This document shows positions 9,858 to 22,349 of a stretch of DNA of 64,000 bases, one piece after another. Source of the stretch: Cryptomeria japonica (taxonomy: Eukaryota > Streptophyta > Pinopsida > Cupressales > Cupressaceae); assembly GCF_030272615.1 (NCBI RefSeq), contig NC_081408.1, positions 606,785,673 to 606,849,672 of the forward strand, written 5' to 3'. The translations under genes were made by a program, and so were the position numbers. Under the pieces are notes generated by a model. That model did not search any database. It was not told the origin of the DNA and saw only the letters and a list, made by a program, of their open reading frames with translations. The first letter of the stretch is position 1; each line of letters starts with the position of its first letter.

Positions 9858-11128
9858 TGTAGCGTCCTAAAATTGCAACACTTGCAATTTTGACTGCATT
9901 TGGGTCTTCACGATGGCGACGCAACATTGAACCTGAATGGAGACCCCGAAACTTGTCCATGACATCAAAAACTGCATTTTTCAGCACCCTGGCCTGATCC
10001 TCCTTGCACCCTCCTGTCCTTGGAGGTGGGACCATGGCGCCCAGTGCCGTGGTCCTTCAAGACTAGGGCGCCCAGCGCCTTGGTCCCCCAGGACCATGGC
10101 GCCCAACGCCCTGGTCCCTGGCCCTATTTTGGGCCCGGTCTCTTATGGGGCTTCAGGTCTTTAAGTTTGCAAATTGGAAAATAAGGTTGCTATGTCGGCC
10201 CAAGGTCGGAAAAATCAGTCTTTCAACCCTAATTGGCAAGTATATAAACTACATTTCCTCTCCCATTTTGGGGAGGAAGGATATATGTGTGCAAGACGTG
10301 GAAGCGATATCAAAACACTCAAACATTCAAGAATTCAAGCATTCAAGCATTCCTTCAAGCAATTGAGCATTCTAAGTCTCCATTCAAGGCTAAGTGTTGC
10401 ATTCAAGACAAGGATTCAACCATTGAAGAGGAGATCACATACAACATACAACATGCAAAAACAATTACACCTTCGCATGTAAGAATACAAACATTCTTAC
10501 AACAAGGTATTGGTACTTTATTACATTACAATCATTTACATTTACAACATTTCTCATTTCTTGGTTAATTCCAAAACCGGGGTTTGACCTAAGGGCAAAC
10601 CCCTAATCCCTAACCCCCCAATCGTCCTCTCTTTTTTGTGTGTAGGTTGCAGGTACGCAACTGTAATTAAAGATCTGGAATCCTTGTGCAGAGACGAACA
10701 GATCCCCCTTCGTTTCACGGATTTTTCGGAGGACCGTGTGCATGCCGGGTGCCATCATCCCATCAACTTTCACTCAAATTTGCAGGACAGCATCGTCTCG
10801 ACATTTTACTGCTAATTCTAGGTCCGCAGCTTCATCCTATATTCCTATCTTTGTTTATAAGCGAATCTTTCTCACTTTACATGCATCCCTAGCTCAATCC
10901 TTCTATCTACATTCTTTACAAAAGAGGGTAGCCTTGCTGTCTTAACCCTTGAAACTCATTTAGAATCCAATCTTGCATTGTGTGGGATTGAATCTTGTGG
11001 GTTTCAATCGCTCTTTTGAATGTAAAGTCTCCCCTAAGTGAAAAGTGTCAACCCTAGTGACCTCATTTCTCTCTCCTTGGAGTGGTGGGGGGAACACTTA
11101 GGGTTCGATCGCGATTTTCCCCTTTACA
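9858..11128 (+). repeat. 3' LTR of element A
   Basis: It starts TGTAGCGTCC and ends CTTTACA, immediately followed by the GGATG target duplication. It is 1,271 bases long. It is the better-preserved LTR, keeping the canonical TG and the full GC-rich array. Confidence 0.9.
10029..10122 (+). repeat. GC-rich hairpin array in the 3' LTR
   Basis: There are three units of roughly 27-30 bases built on GGCGCCCAGCGCC. Two of them begin GGACCA and all end in TGGTCC, so each such unit can fold on itself. The 5' LTR keeps only part of one unit, consistent with deletion between repeats. Confidence 0.7.
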
Positions 11129-11133
11129 GGATG
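11129..11133. repeat. target-site duplication of element A (right)
   Basis: GGATG matches 3,325-3,329 exactly. Confidence 0.85.
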
Positions 11134-12294
11134 ATATATCTTGACTCATGATTTTAACACTTTGGCAATAATGGTTCAACTGTTTATTTTGATTTTTGCT
11201 ATCATGATTTTTGAGTAACTCTAGGATGTCTTTGACTAGAGGAATGAGGAAGGAACATGATTATTTTCTTGTCTACTATCTATAAATTAATCATTCATAT
11301 GTGCAAAGTTGTCTCAGGACATAATCATCAGAGCATCATGGAAGACATTTCAGACTTGCATATATAAATGGTTAATACTGCCTATTTTACGCAAGCAACA
11401 CTCAGGTCATCTTGGTTCAATTATACCTCGATGCTTGTGCTAACTTGCAATATCAAAACCCAAGAAAGTAGTGCACAAGTCATCATGGTTCAATTATACC
11501 ATTGATGTTTGCACACTTCCCACACTTTAAAAGGCTCAATGATGAAACAAAGCAATGACTCCATGACCGGTCCGATCATTGCATTGCGTTTTTTTTTTGC
11601 ATTTGCATTTTAAAGTAGATTTGCATTTCATTCTGCATGGGATCATAATGCACATCTTTTCCAAGGCCAAAGACTAACATGGTGTTATCTCTCTTATCAT
11701 GTGATTGAGTACATTGGACAATAACAAAAATAATCAATTCATTCATCCTGCATGATAAGTTAGTTCATCTCATGTAACAAATGCACACTAAGGCATCATT
11801 CATATAAAGCATCAAATCATTCATTAATTTAGTAAGTTCATTGCATGCCATTCATCTAATCTCAAATCATATAAAATAGCACCATTATATTGCATTACAT
11901 CCATCTCATATTAACATGCATGAGAAAATCACAAAAATATCATAAATATAGAAAGCATTGCATTGCACATGCATCATATAGCAATTATAAAGATCACCAT
12001 ACATATTTGCATTTGCATACATCATATATCCATCATCTAGAATTCATAAGAATATAAAGCATACATCAAGCATACATCATGAAAGTAACTACACAGCATA
12101 ATCATATATCAAATAGAATGCATCCATCATCCCGTGGGTCATGTAGAGCGAATAAGATGAACTGCATATCATATCATCAAAACAAGATCAATGTCCAAGG
12201 TACAATGTTATCACAAAATATATGAGATACATCACAAATATACATTGCAGGAATCATCAATATCTCATCACAAAAAGGTGTGTATATAAATGAA
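11134..12294. other. T1 post-pol DNA, AT-rich, no gene
   Basis: This continues T1 after the insertion of element A. From about 11,580 to 12,180 it is dominated by short ATGCATTTGCAT-like words, a low-complexity texture I associate with the region between pol and the 3' LTR of Tat elements. No coding signal on either strand. Confidence 0.5.
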
Positions 12295-14364
12295 TCAGTG
12301 TCCCATATTAGTATGACCACCAAGATGCGGAGCGGAACTCTGTCTTGATGCGGCAGGTAGAGTAACACTAGCTAGTACCCCTATACCTGAGTCCCCACCT
12401 GGGGGAGCTCTTTGAAGTGGCCCTATTACTCCTCGACTCTCAGTCTAGCTCTATCTCGATCTCCTACAAAACTATGAAAATCCTAGAGCCCTCTAATTAG
12501 GAGGAACAATAGTAAAGTATAAGGTCCTATAATACTCAGCCTCTCGGATCCTCTGGTGCATCATCTTCAAGGCAGTCTTCCCTGAAATAGACTCTCCTGA
12601 CAACTATACATGTGCCTTGGCCTACCAACACCTATTCCTAGCTATGTCTCTCTCGACTAGGAGAGAAGCCATCTAAGTCTCTAGCTGCACCACCTGAGAG
12701 TTCCTCTCTGCTAGTCGACTCTCTAGCTGTTGAACCTAAACCTGTAAATCTGTAATCTGAGCCTGTAGCTGATGAGATTGCATCCTAATAAGGAACCATT
12801 GAGGTACCTCTACCTATGGCTGCTCAGCCCATGATACTGTCATAGGTACCTCCTCAACCGGGGGAACCTCCTGCTCTGGAACCTAATGCCCCTGATCTCC
12901 TGCGTCTGACCACCTTAGCCATCCAATCTGTATATACATATCTGGCAGATCTCAAACTACAAGCTCTTGGTGTGCCTGTCACTGCCACTACCACTACTTG
13001 ATCATCTCCCCCATCATCATCTCCCCCATCCCCCCCATCATTATTTCCTCCATCATCATCTCCAACATCATGATCTCTAGCATCTCCCCCATATCCATCT
13101 CCATATCCACTATCATCTCTGCCTCCACCTCCTCCCCCCCACCATCCCTTCATCATCTAGGAGCTTTGCATCATAGCCTCTCATCATCCTCATCTAAGAT
13201 TGGCTCTGGCTCATCTAGACAGGTCAGCCTTAGAAACCTATGTACAGTACAATGCACGACATACTCATGTGTCATCCGACTATCCATCACACCTAGAAGA
13301 TAATCCCAATCAAGTGGCCCCAATGATCGATACTTTGCATAGGCCTGATCATATGAAATATAAGGGCCCCAAGTAGCCACATCCAATCTCCGATGGGCAT
13401 AATGAGTTGTACCCTGTGGTATCCCCTGTATCCTGCCATACCGTCTCAACACCCTCGTACACAAGAATTGCTTGATGACATAGGGTGTCGATCTAATCAG
13501 ATATCACGTCACGAATACATACGGTATCTCCAATGCATCCTCAGGCCAAATCTCACAATCCCTGTATGGCCTCCATATCACAGTATCCAGATCATCCAAG
13601 GTTCATCGCCAGTACTCCAATTTGCCCAACTTTCGTTGGATAATGATACCTGGATACCCATCAGCATAAGGCTTGCCTACAGGCCTCTCTCTATGAGCCA
13701 CTGGTCATGTGATTGGTAAATGTTCCTAGACCCATATTTGAAGCACAGTCACCCCTACTGATAACACAACTGATCCCTGGTACACAACTCGGTGCAGGTA
13801 ATGATACAAGTGTGCCAACATACATGACCCCCATGCAAATCAGGTCCCCTCTATCACCATCTGCTCAAGCAGATGACCCCATCCAACAGATAATAGCTTT
13901 GACCTGTGATTAGGACAAAGGAAGCCTCCAATAAATCCAGCAAGCACAGTTGATAATGTGGCATATCCTAGCTCTAGCATCTCCTGCCACGCAATATTGT
14001 ATCCGCCTATCTCATCATCCTAAAACACTTGACAAACTGCATATGTCCCACCACGCTCACTGAGATCGTAATATACTAGATCCCCCATCACAGGGATGCA
14101 CAAAATCCAGTAGACATCCTCGAGTGTCACCGTCATCTCTCCTGTCGGAAAATGAAAAGTATTATGCTCACTATGCCAGTGCTCTGCTAAAGGTGTCAGT
14201 AATCCTCAGTTTATCAAAGGTCGGGGCATGTCAAGAAGGGAAGATAAACCACACTTGCCAATGTGGTCTCGCTCCACCTAGCTAAGGTGAGGTATCAGCA
14301 TCCATGTCTTTGGGAAATGCTCCCGAGAATGAAGAATGGTAAAGTGCTCCTGGAATCAAATCAT
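12295..14364 (-). pseudogene. Antisense extra ORF of T1: plant mobile domain (PMD) plus coiled-coil tail
   Basis: Read on the minus strand in one frame from an ATG at 14,364 to a TGA at 12,295, about 690 codons. The PMD signature is clear at 14,160-14,101: FHFPTGEMTVTLEDV, preceded by PLAEHW and followed by a Pro-Val-Met-Gly-Asp turn. Later blocks include DLDTVIWRPY (near 13,590) and YGRIQGIP with TWGPYI (13,440-13,370). After an acidic, low-complexity stretch near 13,000-13,200 comes a Gln-rich heptad-like segment (LQAQITDLQ and VQQLESRLAERN, about 12,750-12,690). PMD proteins such as MAIN/MAIL act in plant nuclei in gene and transposon silencing. The domain is also known in transposons, and antisense ORFs between pol and the 3' LTR are known in Tat elements. 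I count about 26 in-frame stops: 11 TGA, 15 TAG, no TAA, with no net frameshift. Confidence 0.85.
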
Positions 14365-14689
14365 CTCATCATATCAGTTTCTTGATTTATCTATCTATCA
14401 AATCAATCTATCTATCAGTCTATTTTACTCAATTGAGATCTTCTTCAAATCTCGTTGGGCCCCTATCAATGACGCTCATCTATCATGAGGTCATTATCAA
14501 TCTTATCTCATCTCGCACATGCATCAAGATAATCGAAACTGATCATCAAATTTATTAATCAAGAGCATCTAATTTTATCAATTAGATATCTAGTCAAATC
14601 TTACTCTATCAAAAATTAAATCAAATGAACAATAAATTCAACCAACTGACAAATCAAATCATTTTCTCAAAATCACCCAAATCAAAAAA

Positions 14690-14812
14690 ATCAAAAAATT
14701 TCAAAGATTGCCAAAATCTAAAAAAATGAAAAAATTTCAAAAATCGCCAAAATCTAAAAATCAAAAAATTTCAAAAATTGCCAAAATCTCAAAAACAAAA
14801 AAATTGAAAAAA
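14690..14812. repeat. A-rich 36-40-bp tandem repeat
   Basis: About three imperfect copies of a unit with core AAAATTTCAAAAATTGCCAA then AATCTAAAAA. The surrounding stretch 14,365-15,260 shows no gene. It is very A/T-rich from 14,640 to 15,100. Confidence 0.6.
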
Positions 14813-15261
14813 AAAAATGCCTCCATCACCGCCCTTCTTCCCTCCAAAAATGCGAAAAATTTCAAAAATAAAATTTGATGTAATTTTTTTTTAAAAAAAT
14901 GCATGTATAAATTTAATTTTTTGGAATGCAAATGGAAAAATTTTAAATCCAGAAAAAACCATTTCATGAATCGAAAAACCCATCTCAAAAATATAATTTT
15001 TTTTCCCAACCCATCAGGTGAAAACGCTAAAAAATGATTTTTTATGTAAACAGCTAAAGTTTTCAAAAATCAACTAAAAATTAACAAAGTTGGGTTTTCT
15101 CAAAGTACGTACTGGTGGACCGTATGCCGAAGGATGCTCATATCACCAAACTCACTCGAACCTATGCTGGTACGGGATCGCCATTTCCTTCCTCCAGAGA
15201 AAATTTTCTCAAACAACTACAGTGCAGAAATGAGGAGTGGTAAAAGGAATTCACCTTTTTA

Positions 15262-15470
15262 AACTCAAATTGATTAATTAATATTTAATTAATTATTTCT
15301 TCACCACATGATTAATTTAATTAATCATATTATCCTATTATTACCTTTAAGTAAATTAATTAAATAAGACCTCGTTCTCATTAAGCCCGAAGTTTGATTT
15401 ATTTTAATAAATCAAACTCAGCCCTAGGAATATTCCAACCTTATCCCTAATCCTAATTGGTTATAACCTA
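15262..15470. repeat. LTR-like AT-rich block, copy 1 (matches 25,683-25,850)
   Basis: The last 100 bases are almost identical to 25,770-25,850, including TAGGAATATTCCAAC and CCCTAATCCTAATT. It contains a perfect 12-bp inverted repeat with a 2-base loop (GTTTGATTTATT, TT, AATAAATCAAAC) at 15,392-15,417. It may be part of an LTR of T1 or of element C. I cannot define its ends. Confidence 0.5.
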
Positions 15471-17578
15471 TAACATTTTTTTTTTTGAGGCATTTTGTCT
15501 ACATTTCAATGTTTCGTAGGTGCTTTCTTCAATTTGTTCCAAAGCCTCATTCCATCACAGGAAAGGATTATTATGTTTATTAATGCATGTTTGACATTCA
15601 TTTATAGAACCATGGTTTGTATTCTTCAAATAGTTCAATTGCTTGTTTCTTGATGTCTTTTGTCAAACATTTTCCTTATTTGCATGCATTACAAATGTGT
15701 CAATATTTCACCTAAATGTTTAGCTGCCAATTGCTACTACAAAATTTGATAAGCATTTTTATATTTGCTTGTGCGAAAGAAGTGCACACATATCAAAATG
15801 TAGACAAAGCTTACTCTTTTTAGGATGCTTCATTAATTTGAAGGTGTGACATGACCAAGGGCATACTAAACCAACATCTAGTCCCTTTTTTGAGCCCATA
15901 GTCACATGGGCCAAAATTTAGGCATTTAGGGGCTTAAAGTGTAGATCCCTGTCTATGCAAATTCATAAAATAGCTATTTCACGAAAGTGAGCATAACTTT
16001 TGCATATGAACTCAAATTTTTTATTTTAAAAAAATATCTTGTTTTCTCTTTATAGGAGGCCTTCTTAGGGATTTCATCACCCCAAGGGATGACCTCAACT
16101 CCCATGTTTCGGTGGAGTATAAAAAGTGGGGGTTGAATCTAAAGACACCCCTCTTGGAAGCAGAATCTTGTCAATCTTAGCTAAGCCCCTAAGAAATTTA
16201 TACCTTGGGGAAGTGAAGGTGGAGATTGGGTTATCATCTCCTCTCAAGTGTTTGGTGTTAATCTCTTTCATCTACATATTTGGGCCTCACATACCTTGTG
16301 TACATAGAGGACACCCCCTAGTTGAGCTAGTGAAGCCTAGTTGAAACTCTTTTAGCCATATTTTCTTGTGGTGCCTTGTGCATACAAGGATTGATAATCC
16401 CTCTTGAGTAGGCTTGTTGGTGTGTCTTATATTTTTGAATGTTTAAATCACCTTCCCCACTTGAAATAAAAAAGGTGACACAAATCCAAATTGAGCCATA
16501 GGATTTTGTATTTTGCATCATTTCATTGTGTGTTTTCATCTTAAGTCAAAAAATACAAAAAAAAATCATGAAACTCAATAATTCTAAAAACAATAAAAAA
16601 TAATAAACTCATAAAAAATCCAAAGAATTCAAAAGCCAATTTTTTTTATTTGTTTATATCTAGGTGTCGTCCAAGTCAAGCTTTACACATCATCTCCAAG
16701 TCAAATCTTCTATCTATCAACCTCCTCCTAATCATTCATCTCCATCTTAATCACTTAATTCCTAATCATCACAATTATCATTAATCAATACTAATCATTC
16801 TTCCATTCATAATCATTCCTAATCCACCCCTAATCCATCCATAACTATCCATTTAGGAACCTAATCCTTATAAATTTTCTTCATGCAATCAAGATTCTCA
16901 TGCTCATTTTTTGACCATCTTCTTCCACTATCCAACGTTTCATTACTTCAAGTGGACTAAAGTGAAATCAACCAAAATTGACCTTATGATCCCAATCTAT
17001 TAAATCATATCCAATCATCATCATCCTTGAATCAAGATTGCTAACTTTGAAAAAGTTAATCTAGATCATTTCATCCTTTGAAATACCTAGTTAGCATAGT
17101 GCTTGAGGAAATATCTATCTCAAGTATTGTTCCTAATGAGCTTTAATCCTTTAGGGTTGATCCAAACCCTTATTTGTGTCCGACCTTGCTTAGGAACATT
17201 ACTCTGTCTTGAGTTAACAAAGACCCAATCAAAACTAAATCTTAATCAAAGGATATAGATTCAACCTAGCTAGGATTTTACCTTTCTTTATAGCCAAACC
17301 TTTGATCCCTACACCTTAGATCTAATCTTGCTTGGAAAATTTTTCTCTCTAGTGAGAGAATATTTTAATCATCCAATCCAACCTAATCCTAATCAAAGGA
17401 TCAAGGTTCAATCCAAATCAACCAATCCAATCCAACCCTAAGGTTCAACTTTTTTAAATCAAAGCATTAAGTCCTAATTCCACATCTCATCTACTGCTTT
17501 CCCCTCCAACCATCCTTCCACTCTAACCATTTTGAGGTCATCCTTGCATAGTCTTGACACAAGCCCTAAAATAAAAAG
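15471..17578. other. non-coding stretch, possible LTR/leader of element C
   Basis: No gene seen. A GTATAAAAAG box lies near 16,117 in sequence of promoter-like composition. From 16,640 onward the DNA becomes C/T-rich with many ATCCAATCC-type words and continues so through element C. Confidence 0.35.
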
Positions 17579-20273
17579 ATGGTTGACCAAAGATTTGACC
17601 TTCTTGACCTCAATCCTCATCAAATACCTTCTCCAAGACAAATCCAAAATCAAAAAATTAGAGCTTGGTATGATCAAATTCTTATGGAAATTCCAAGATC
17701 ACCATATCAATCATATCCATCCAACACATACATGCCTCAAAGTTCTCCAAATCTACCTCAACCAATTATCCAATCCCAATCCATCTCACATTCCTTATCC
17801 TTTCTCTACCTTTGACAAGGGAAATCCATCTTGTCCCTCATCCATGTCCCCATCTTATCCCTCACAAAAACACCCCTCCAAGATAACATATATATCCCAA
17901 TCTTATCCCCCATTCACATATCAATCCCCCTCTTTTTACAACATCTCCATCACCTCCACTCATAATCCACATTACTTATACTATAGTCCCCAATACCACA
18001 ATCCTAATCTTCCATCTCATCTTACTCCTCCATTTAATCCAAATCACCTTCATAATCCTATTCCTCCACCTAATCCCCCAATCCATAATCCCAATCTTCC
18101 ATCTAATCGTAAACCTCTCCATAGTCCTAATCCCCATACATCCCAAATCACTCCATCAAAATCCACATCATCCCTATCCTTCACGGTCAGGTTAAAAAAA
18201 ATGACCCAAGTTATATGTGCAAAGGAGAAAGGATTCCCACCCCACAACACCCTCTCCATTCCTAGTAAAAATCCTATCAGGAGTAAACCCTACTTGCTAA
18301 GCCCATAAAGGTGGTCTTCAAAGAACTAGTCCAAGCTAATGTAGTGGTATTTTCTATGTTCATCATTTCGATAATGAGTATTGTGATTACCATCATATCC
18401 AAGATTATGCCACTAGAGACTGCTTGAGGTTAAAAAGTTATATGCAGGACCTCATTGACAAGGGTGACATTTAAATTTCACCTCCATCCCCTCCCAACCA
18501 AGAAGATTCTCAATCTCCTCAGCTTCATGAATCTATCATCCCTTCACCCACCCAAGTTGAAGAACACATATCTCTATCCCCACAACCCCAAACATGTCAA
18601 GAGCTTGTTCCAGAACATGCTATCATAAATTCATCTCCATCTCATGATATGATTCTATATCAAAATCCAAGTCCAACATTCACTCCATCCCATGATCCCC
18701 TTCTGTCTCAAGATCCAATTATCCCTCGTAATCCCCTTTGGGATTTCATTCCTCATGAAGATACTCACATCCCTTTTATCCACTCCAATGATTTCCCTCT
18801 ATGTAAAAATCAAGTCACTCCATCTCATAATCCCATTAAATTTCAAGATAAGAGCATCCACTCCATCCCATCCCATGATCCCCTTCCATCTCAAGATCCA
18901 ATAAAAACTCCCACTCCACTACATGATCCTATCCCAAGTCAAGGTCAAAATATTTCTTCCTCTCCATGTCATGATACCAATCCACATCATGATCCTAATA
19001 TTCATCCTAATCCTCCATAGGATCCTAATCCTTCACCCGATCCCAATCCTACACAAGTTCCCATCACCCTTATCCAAGCCATTCACAAATCCCATACATA
19101 TCAACTTGGCTCTTCCAGCTTTATCCACTTTGTGTTCCTCCAAGAGCTTACAAATCCTTATACTTCCTATCCTCCTCAAAATGGACAAGTATCTTATTTC
19201 CAAAATAATAAGTATCCTATTGGAAAAATAATTTGAGAAAAAATAAATTATCAAGGAGAAGTTTTAGGCTTCAATGAACAAGGTATATTAGAACCCCTTC
19301 AAGTAGAAGAAAATGAAAGATCACATGGCCTTGGCTACAAAGCTTATGCTCAAGATGTTGGTATATCTTCCATCCCTCCTAAATCCAAAATCCCTTTGTA
19401 TAAATCAAAATCAAACCATCCCCTGTCTTCCATGTCCATTTTGAGCCCTTATGTCCAAAAGTTTGTTCCTTCCTCATCCACATCCATTTTGGGTTTTTAT
19501 GTTCTAAAGCTAATGCTTCACCCCTTTCATCCATATTGGGTCATTACATCCCTCCATACACTACTTTATCACCTCAAATCCCTATGAGAGATCAAAAAAG
19601 GCACATGTCCTTGAACCCCTTCCCACACTCTCCTTCCACCATACCATTCATAAAATATCCAAGTCATCCATCCTCATCCACCCATAACATTGCTATTGGA
19701 ATCAACTTGGATGCCAAATATCACATGCATAAAGCTATAAATCCACAAAAATCCAAGGATCAACATGTCCACTCAAAACAACATGCTCAAGAAAAGAAAA
19801 ATATGATCCAAAAGAAAGAAAAATCCAAAAGGCCACAAATGCCCAAAAAGAAAAAGTCAAAAACTATGTGACCTCCTAGGAAGCTCATAGAAGAAATGCA
19901 TCTCAAAGAGAAATTCCAATGGGCATCCAAACTTGCTAATCCAAAAGCTCCCTCCACTCGTAATTCCCCCAATACTCCATCTAAAGATTCCTTATCTTCA
20001 CAATCCATTATGGGCCCTTATGTCCCAAAATCCACTATCTTAAGCTCATCATCCCCTTTATTTATTTTGGTTCCTCATGTCCCAAAATACACAATTTATC
20101 CTCTATCTAATTCAAACCCCCCTCCTCTACAACCCAACCACCCTTCAAGGTGTGTGTCAATGATGATCTTCTCAACATCCCCATTCATTTATCCACAAGT
20201 CTTTCAAAAGTCCATACATTATCCAAAATCCTTTTTTCATAATTTCATTCTTTTAATCCAATCATTTGCGTAA
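17579..20273 (+). pseudogene. Degenerate Tat-like gag/protease-region ORF of element C
   Basis: Broken frames that together resemble the Gag-to-protease part of a Tat element. An ATG at 17,579 opens a Gln/Pro-rich start, and the frame then shifts. A finger CDYHHIQDYATRDC at about 18,382-18,423 has the Tat C-x2-H spacing, but the second His is Tyr. It is followed by KSYMQDLIDKGD. The frame at 18,352-19,587 carries stops at about 18,472 (TAA), 19,018 (TAG) and 19,235 (TGA). A G-patch-like segment with GFNEQGILEP and SHGLGYKAY lies at 19,260-19,345. Pro/Ser/His-rich repeats fill the rest, including the recurring motif PYVPK-x-T followed by Ser runs. A basic Lys-rich block (19,790-19,870) and an interrupting TGA at 19,869 follow. 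No polymerase is found. Identification rests on the finger and the context. Confidence 0.6.
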
Positions 20274-20994
20274 ATCGTTATAATCCTCCATCTCCCCATC
20301 CAATTCTACCAACATCTACGAGCATACCTCCAATTATCTTGGTTCAATATAGTGCACATCTATGGGATACCATCAGTGGAACTAGATGTTTGAGTCCTCC
20401 ATCCATCTCCTTTTCACAAATCCACTCTCTTAAGAATATATCCATCCAAACTATTCCCAAAAAATTCAAAAAACAAATTCAAAAAGAAAAAAAAGAAAAA
20501 AAAGTAAAGAGAAAAAATCCATCCAATGGTGAAAACCACGTCTCATGGTGCCTTGGGTATGTAACATGATGAGAAATTGGTAAACAAGTGTCATGCATAA
20601 TCCCCACATCCTCTTGAACTCTACACTTGGGGGAAAGCTTCATCCACACTATCCTACATCTATACTATCCATATCCCTTATCCTCTACCTACATCCTATC
20701 TATGTCCATCCTCCTTTCCTATATTTTCTCTTGACTATCCAATCCATCTATCCTTCATCCAGTATCCATGATCCTATCTAAGTCCACCATCTTTACCCAT
20801 ATTTGATCTTTGACTATCCCGTCCATATCATACCATCTACATTATCCATATCACTTATCCTCTATCCCCATCCTATCTAATTTCATCCTCCTTTCCTATC
20901 TTTGATCTTGGCTATCTTATCCATATCCTCCATCTCATATTCCTCATCGTATCTAAACCCATCCTTCTTATCTTTAATCATGATCATGCTAGAG
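20274..20994. other. C/T-rich non-coding DNA with a polypurine-like tract
   Basis: No gene is supported. A Lys-rich open stretch at 20,440-20,569 may be the decayed end of the element C ORF. CTTGGGGGAAAG at 20,626-20,637 looks like a polypurine tract. After it come repeated CATCCTATCTA-type words. Confidence 0.35.
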
Positions 20995-22349
20995 GAAAAA
21001 TGCAATGCCCACAATGAAACCCTAGAGAAACTAACACATTATCTAGAAAAATAATGACAATTTTTTTTTTTTAAAGATACCATTATACATTAACTACAAT
21101 CACTCATTAAGAATACATGATCATAAGTACACAAGTAGAAATAATATCTAAAAATATAAACATCCTTCCCTAGGGTACCGTAATGTCACTACTTAGTTAC
21201 AATACAACAAGAGATATACATCCATATTAAAATTCCATTAAAACACTTGTTAATGAATTGCTTTCAAAACCAATATTACATAGATCATAATTACATTACA
21301 TATTTCTTATCTCATCATGTATTGATAATCAATACAAATATACAATATCTACTCCGAATAGTAAATCAAAATATACGTTTGTTTCAAGAATCCATAGCAT
21401 AATAACTAAAGAAAAGTAGAATTATCCATCACACTCACGAACATCTAATGAAGATTAATCCCAAAGGAAGAAAAGGCACATCCGCTTGACCATGTGGAAC
21501 CAAAAGGAACCACCCTTTTTTGCCTGGAGAATCATATAATATCCCACACATACTATGCTTAGACTAACACCTAACTCCCACCAAAACACAACCAAATAAC
21601 ATAAACAAAGAATTTCAACACAAAGCATAGGCTCAAATATAAATCAAGACTCGCTAGAGACTACCATGAAACAAGGCTAAGACCATGGACACATAGATAG
21701 GGGAAAGTGTCATCACATACTATCATCTATAACTCCAAGCATCCTTACAAGGAACCTTCTTGGTAAAAGACACCCATGCAGAACCATCTCAACCTCTCAT
21801 GTAGACAACAAAGTGCAGTCATGCCATCAAGGCCTTCCCAATCTCATCTTGAGCTTGAAATAGCACTCTAGGTCATGAGTGAGGTACCAATACATATTAT
21901 TATCTTACTATGTGAATACTACCCAAAACCCAAGTAAATTAAAAAAGGTTATCACTTGTTTACAAATAACTTTCAATGAGACCTACTAGCAGTCCCTCAA
22001 GCATCCTTACAAGGAAACTCTTGGTGGTGACCCTGATACTCAATTGAAAGCCACTTTTTATGCTCCTATGATCTAGGAATAATTCAATAATGAATAATCA
22101 CCAATACATCACATAAAATTTATGATATGAAAAATCAAAGGCTCCCAAAGAACAAACTGAATTATTACAATAAAACTGATTGACACTCATAATACCATCT
22201 GAATACAATTTATGCCATATCAAGAAATATCATGAATATTCATCGAAAATCTAATAAACTGATTGTTGAAAACATCACAAATAATCTAAATTCTCAAAAC
22301 AAGTCTTTGGTCTAACTCAGACTGGCGAAAATCAGAAAAATAACTCAAA

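Larger units (their letters stand above)
3330..11128 (+). mobile_element. Element A: gag-only, Tat-like non-autonomous LTR retrotransposon inserted in T1
   Basis: Two long direct repeats (3,330-4,509 and 9,858-11,128) flank a 5.3-kb interior. The pair is bounded by the perfect 5-bp duplication GGATG (3,325-3,329 and 11,129-11,133). The interior holds a primer-binding-like site, a 1.2-kb leader, a gag ORF, an overlapping zinc-finger/protease-like ORF, about 0.8 kb of untranslated sequence and a polypurine tract. No RT, RNase H or integrase is present and no gap suggests a deletion, so the element would need enzymes in trans. The gag fold and the C-x2-H-x4-H-x4-C finger resemble Tat Gag. The long open frames and similar LTRs make it the youngest Tat-type copy here. 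It resembles the class called terminal-repeat retrotransposons with GAG (TR-GAG). Confidence 0.9.

Noticed and set aside
9843-11128. Element A as a complete autonomous Tat element
   Set aside because: Nothing resembling RT, RNase H or integrase lies between 4,510 and 9,857 on either strand.
12854-13156. Gly/Asp-rich minus-strand ORF as a separate protein
   Set aside because: It is a different frame of the low-complexity spacer of the antisense PMD ORF; the PMD frame and the coiled-coil tail share another phase.
12998-13303. Ile/Ser-rich plus-strand ORF
   Set aside because: It is the complement of the acidic low-complexity part of the antisense ORF.
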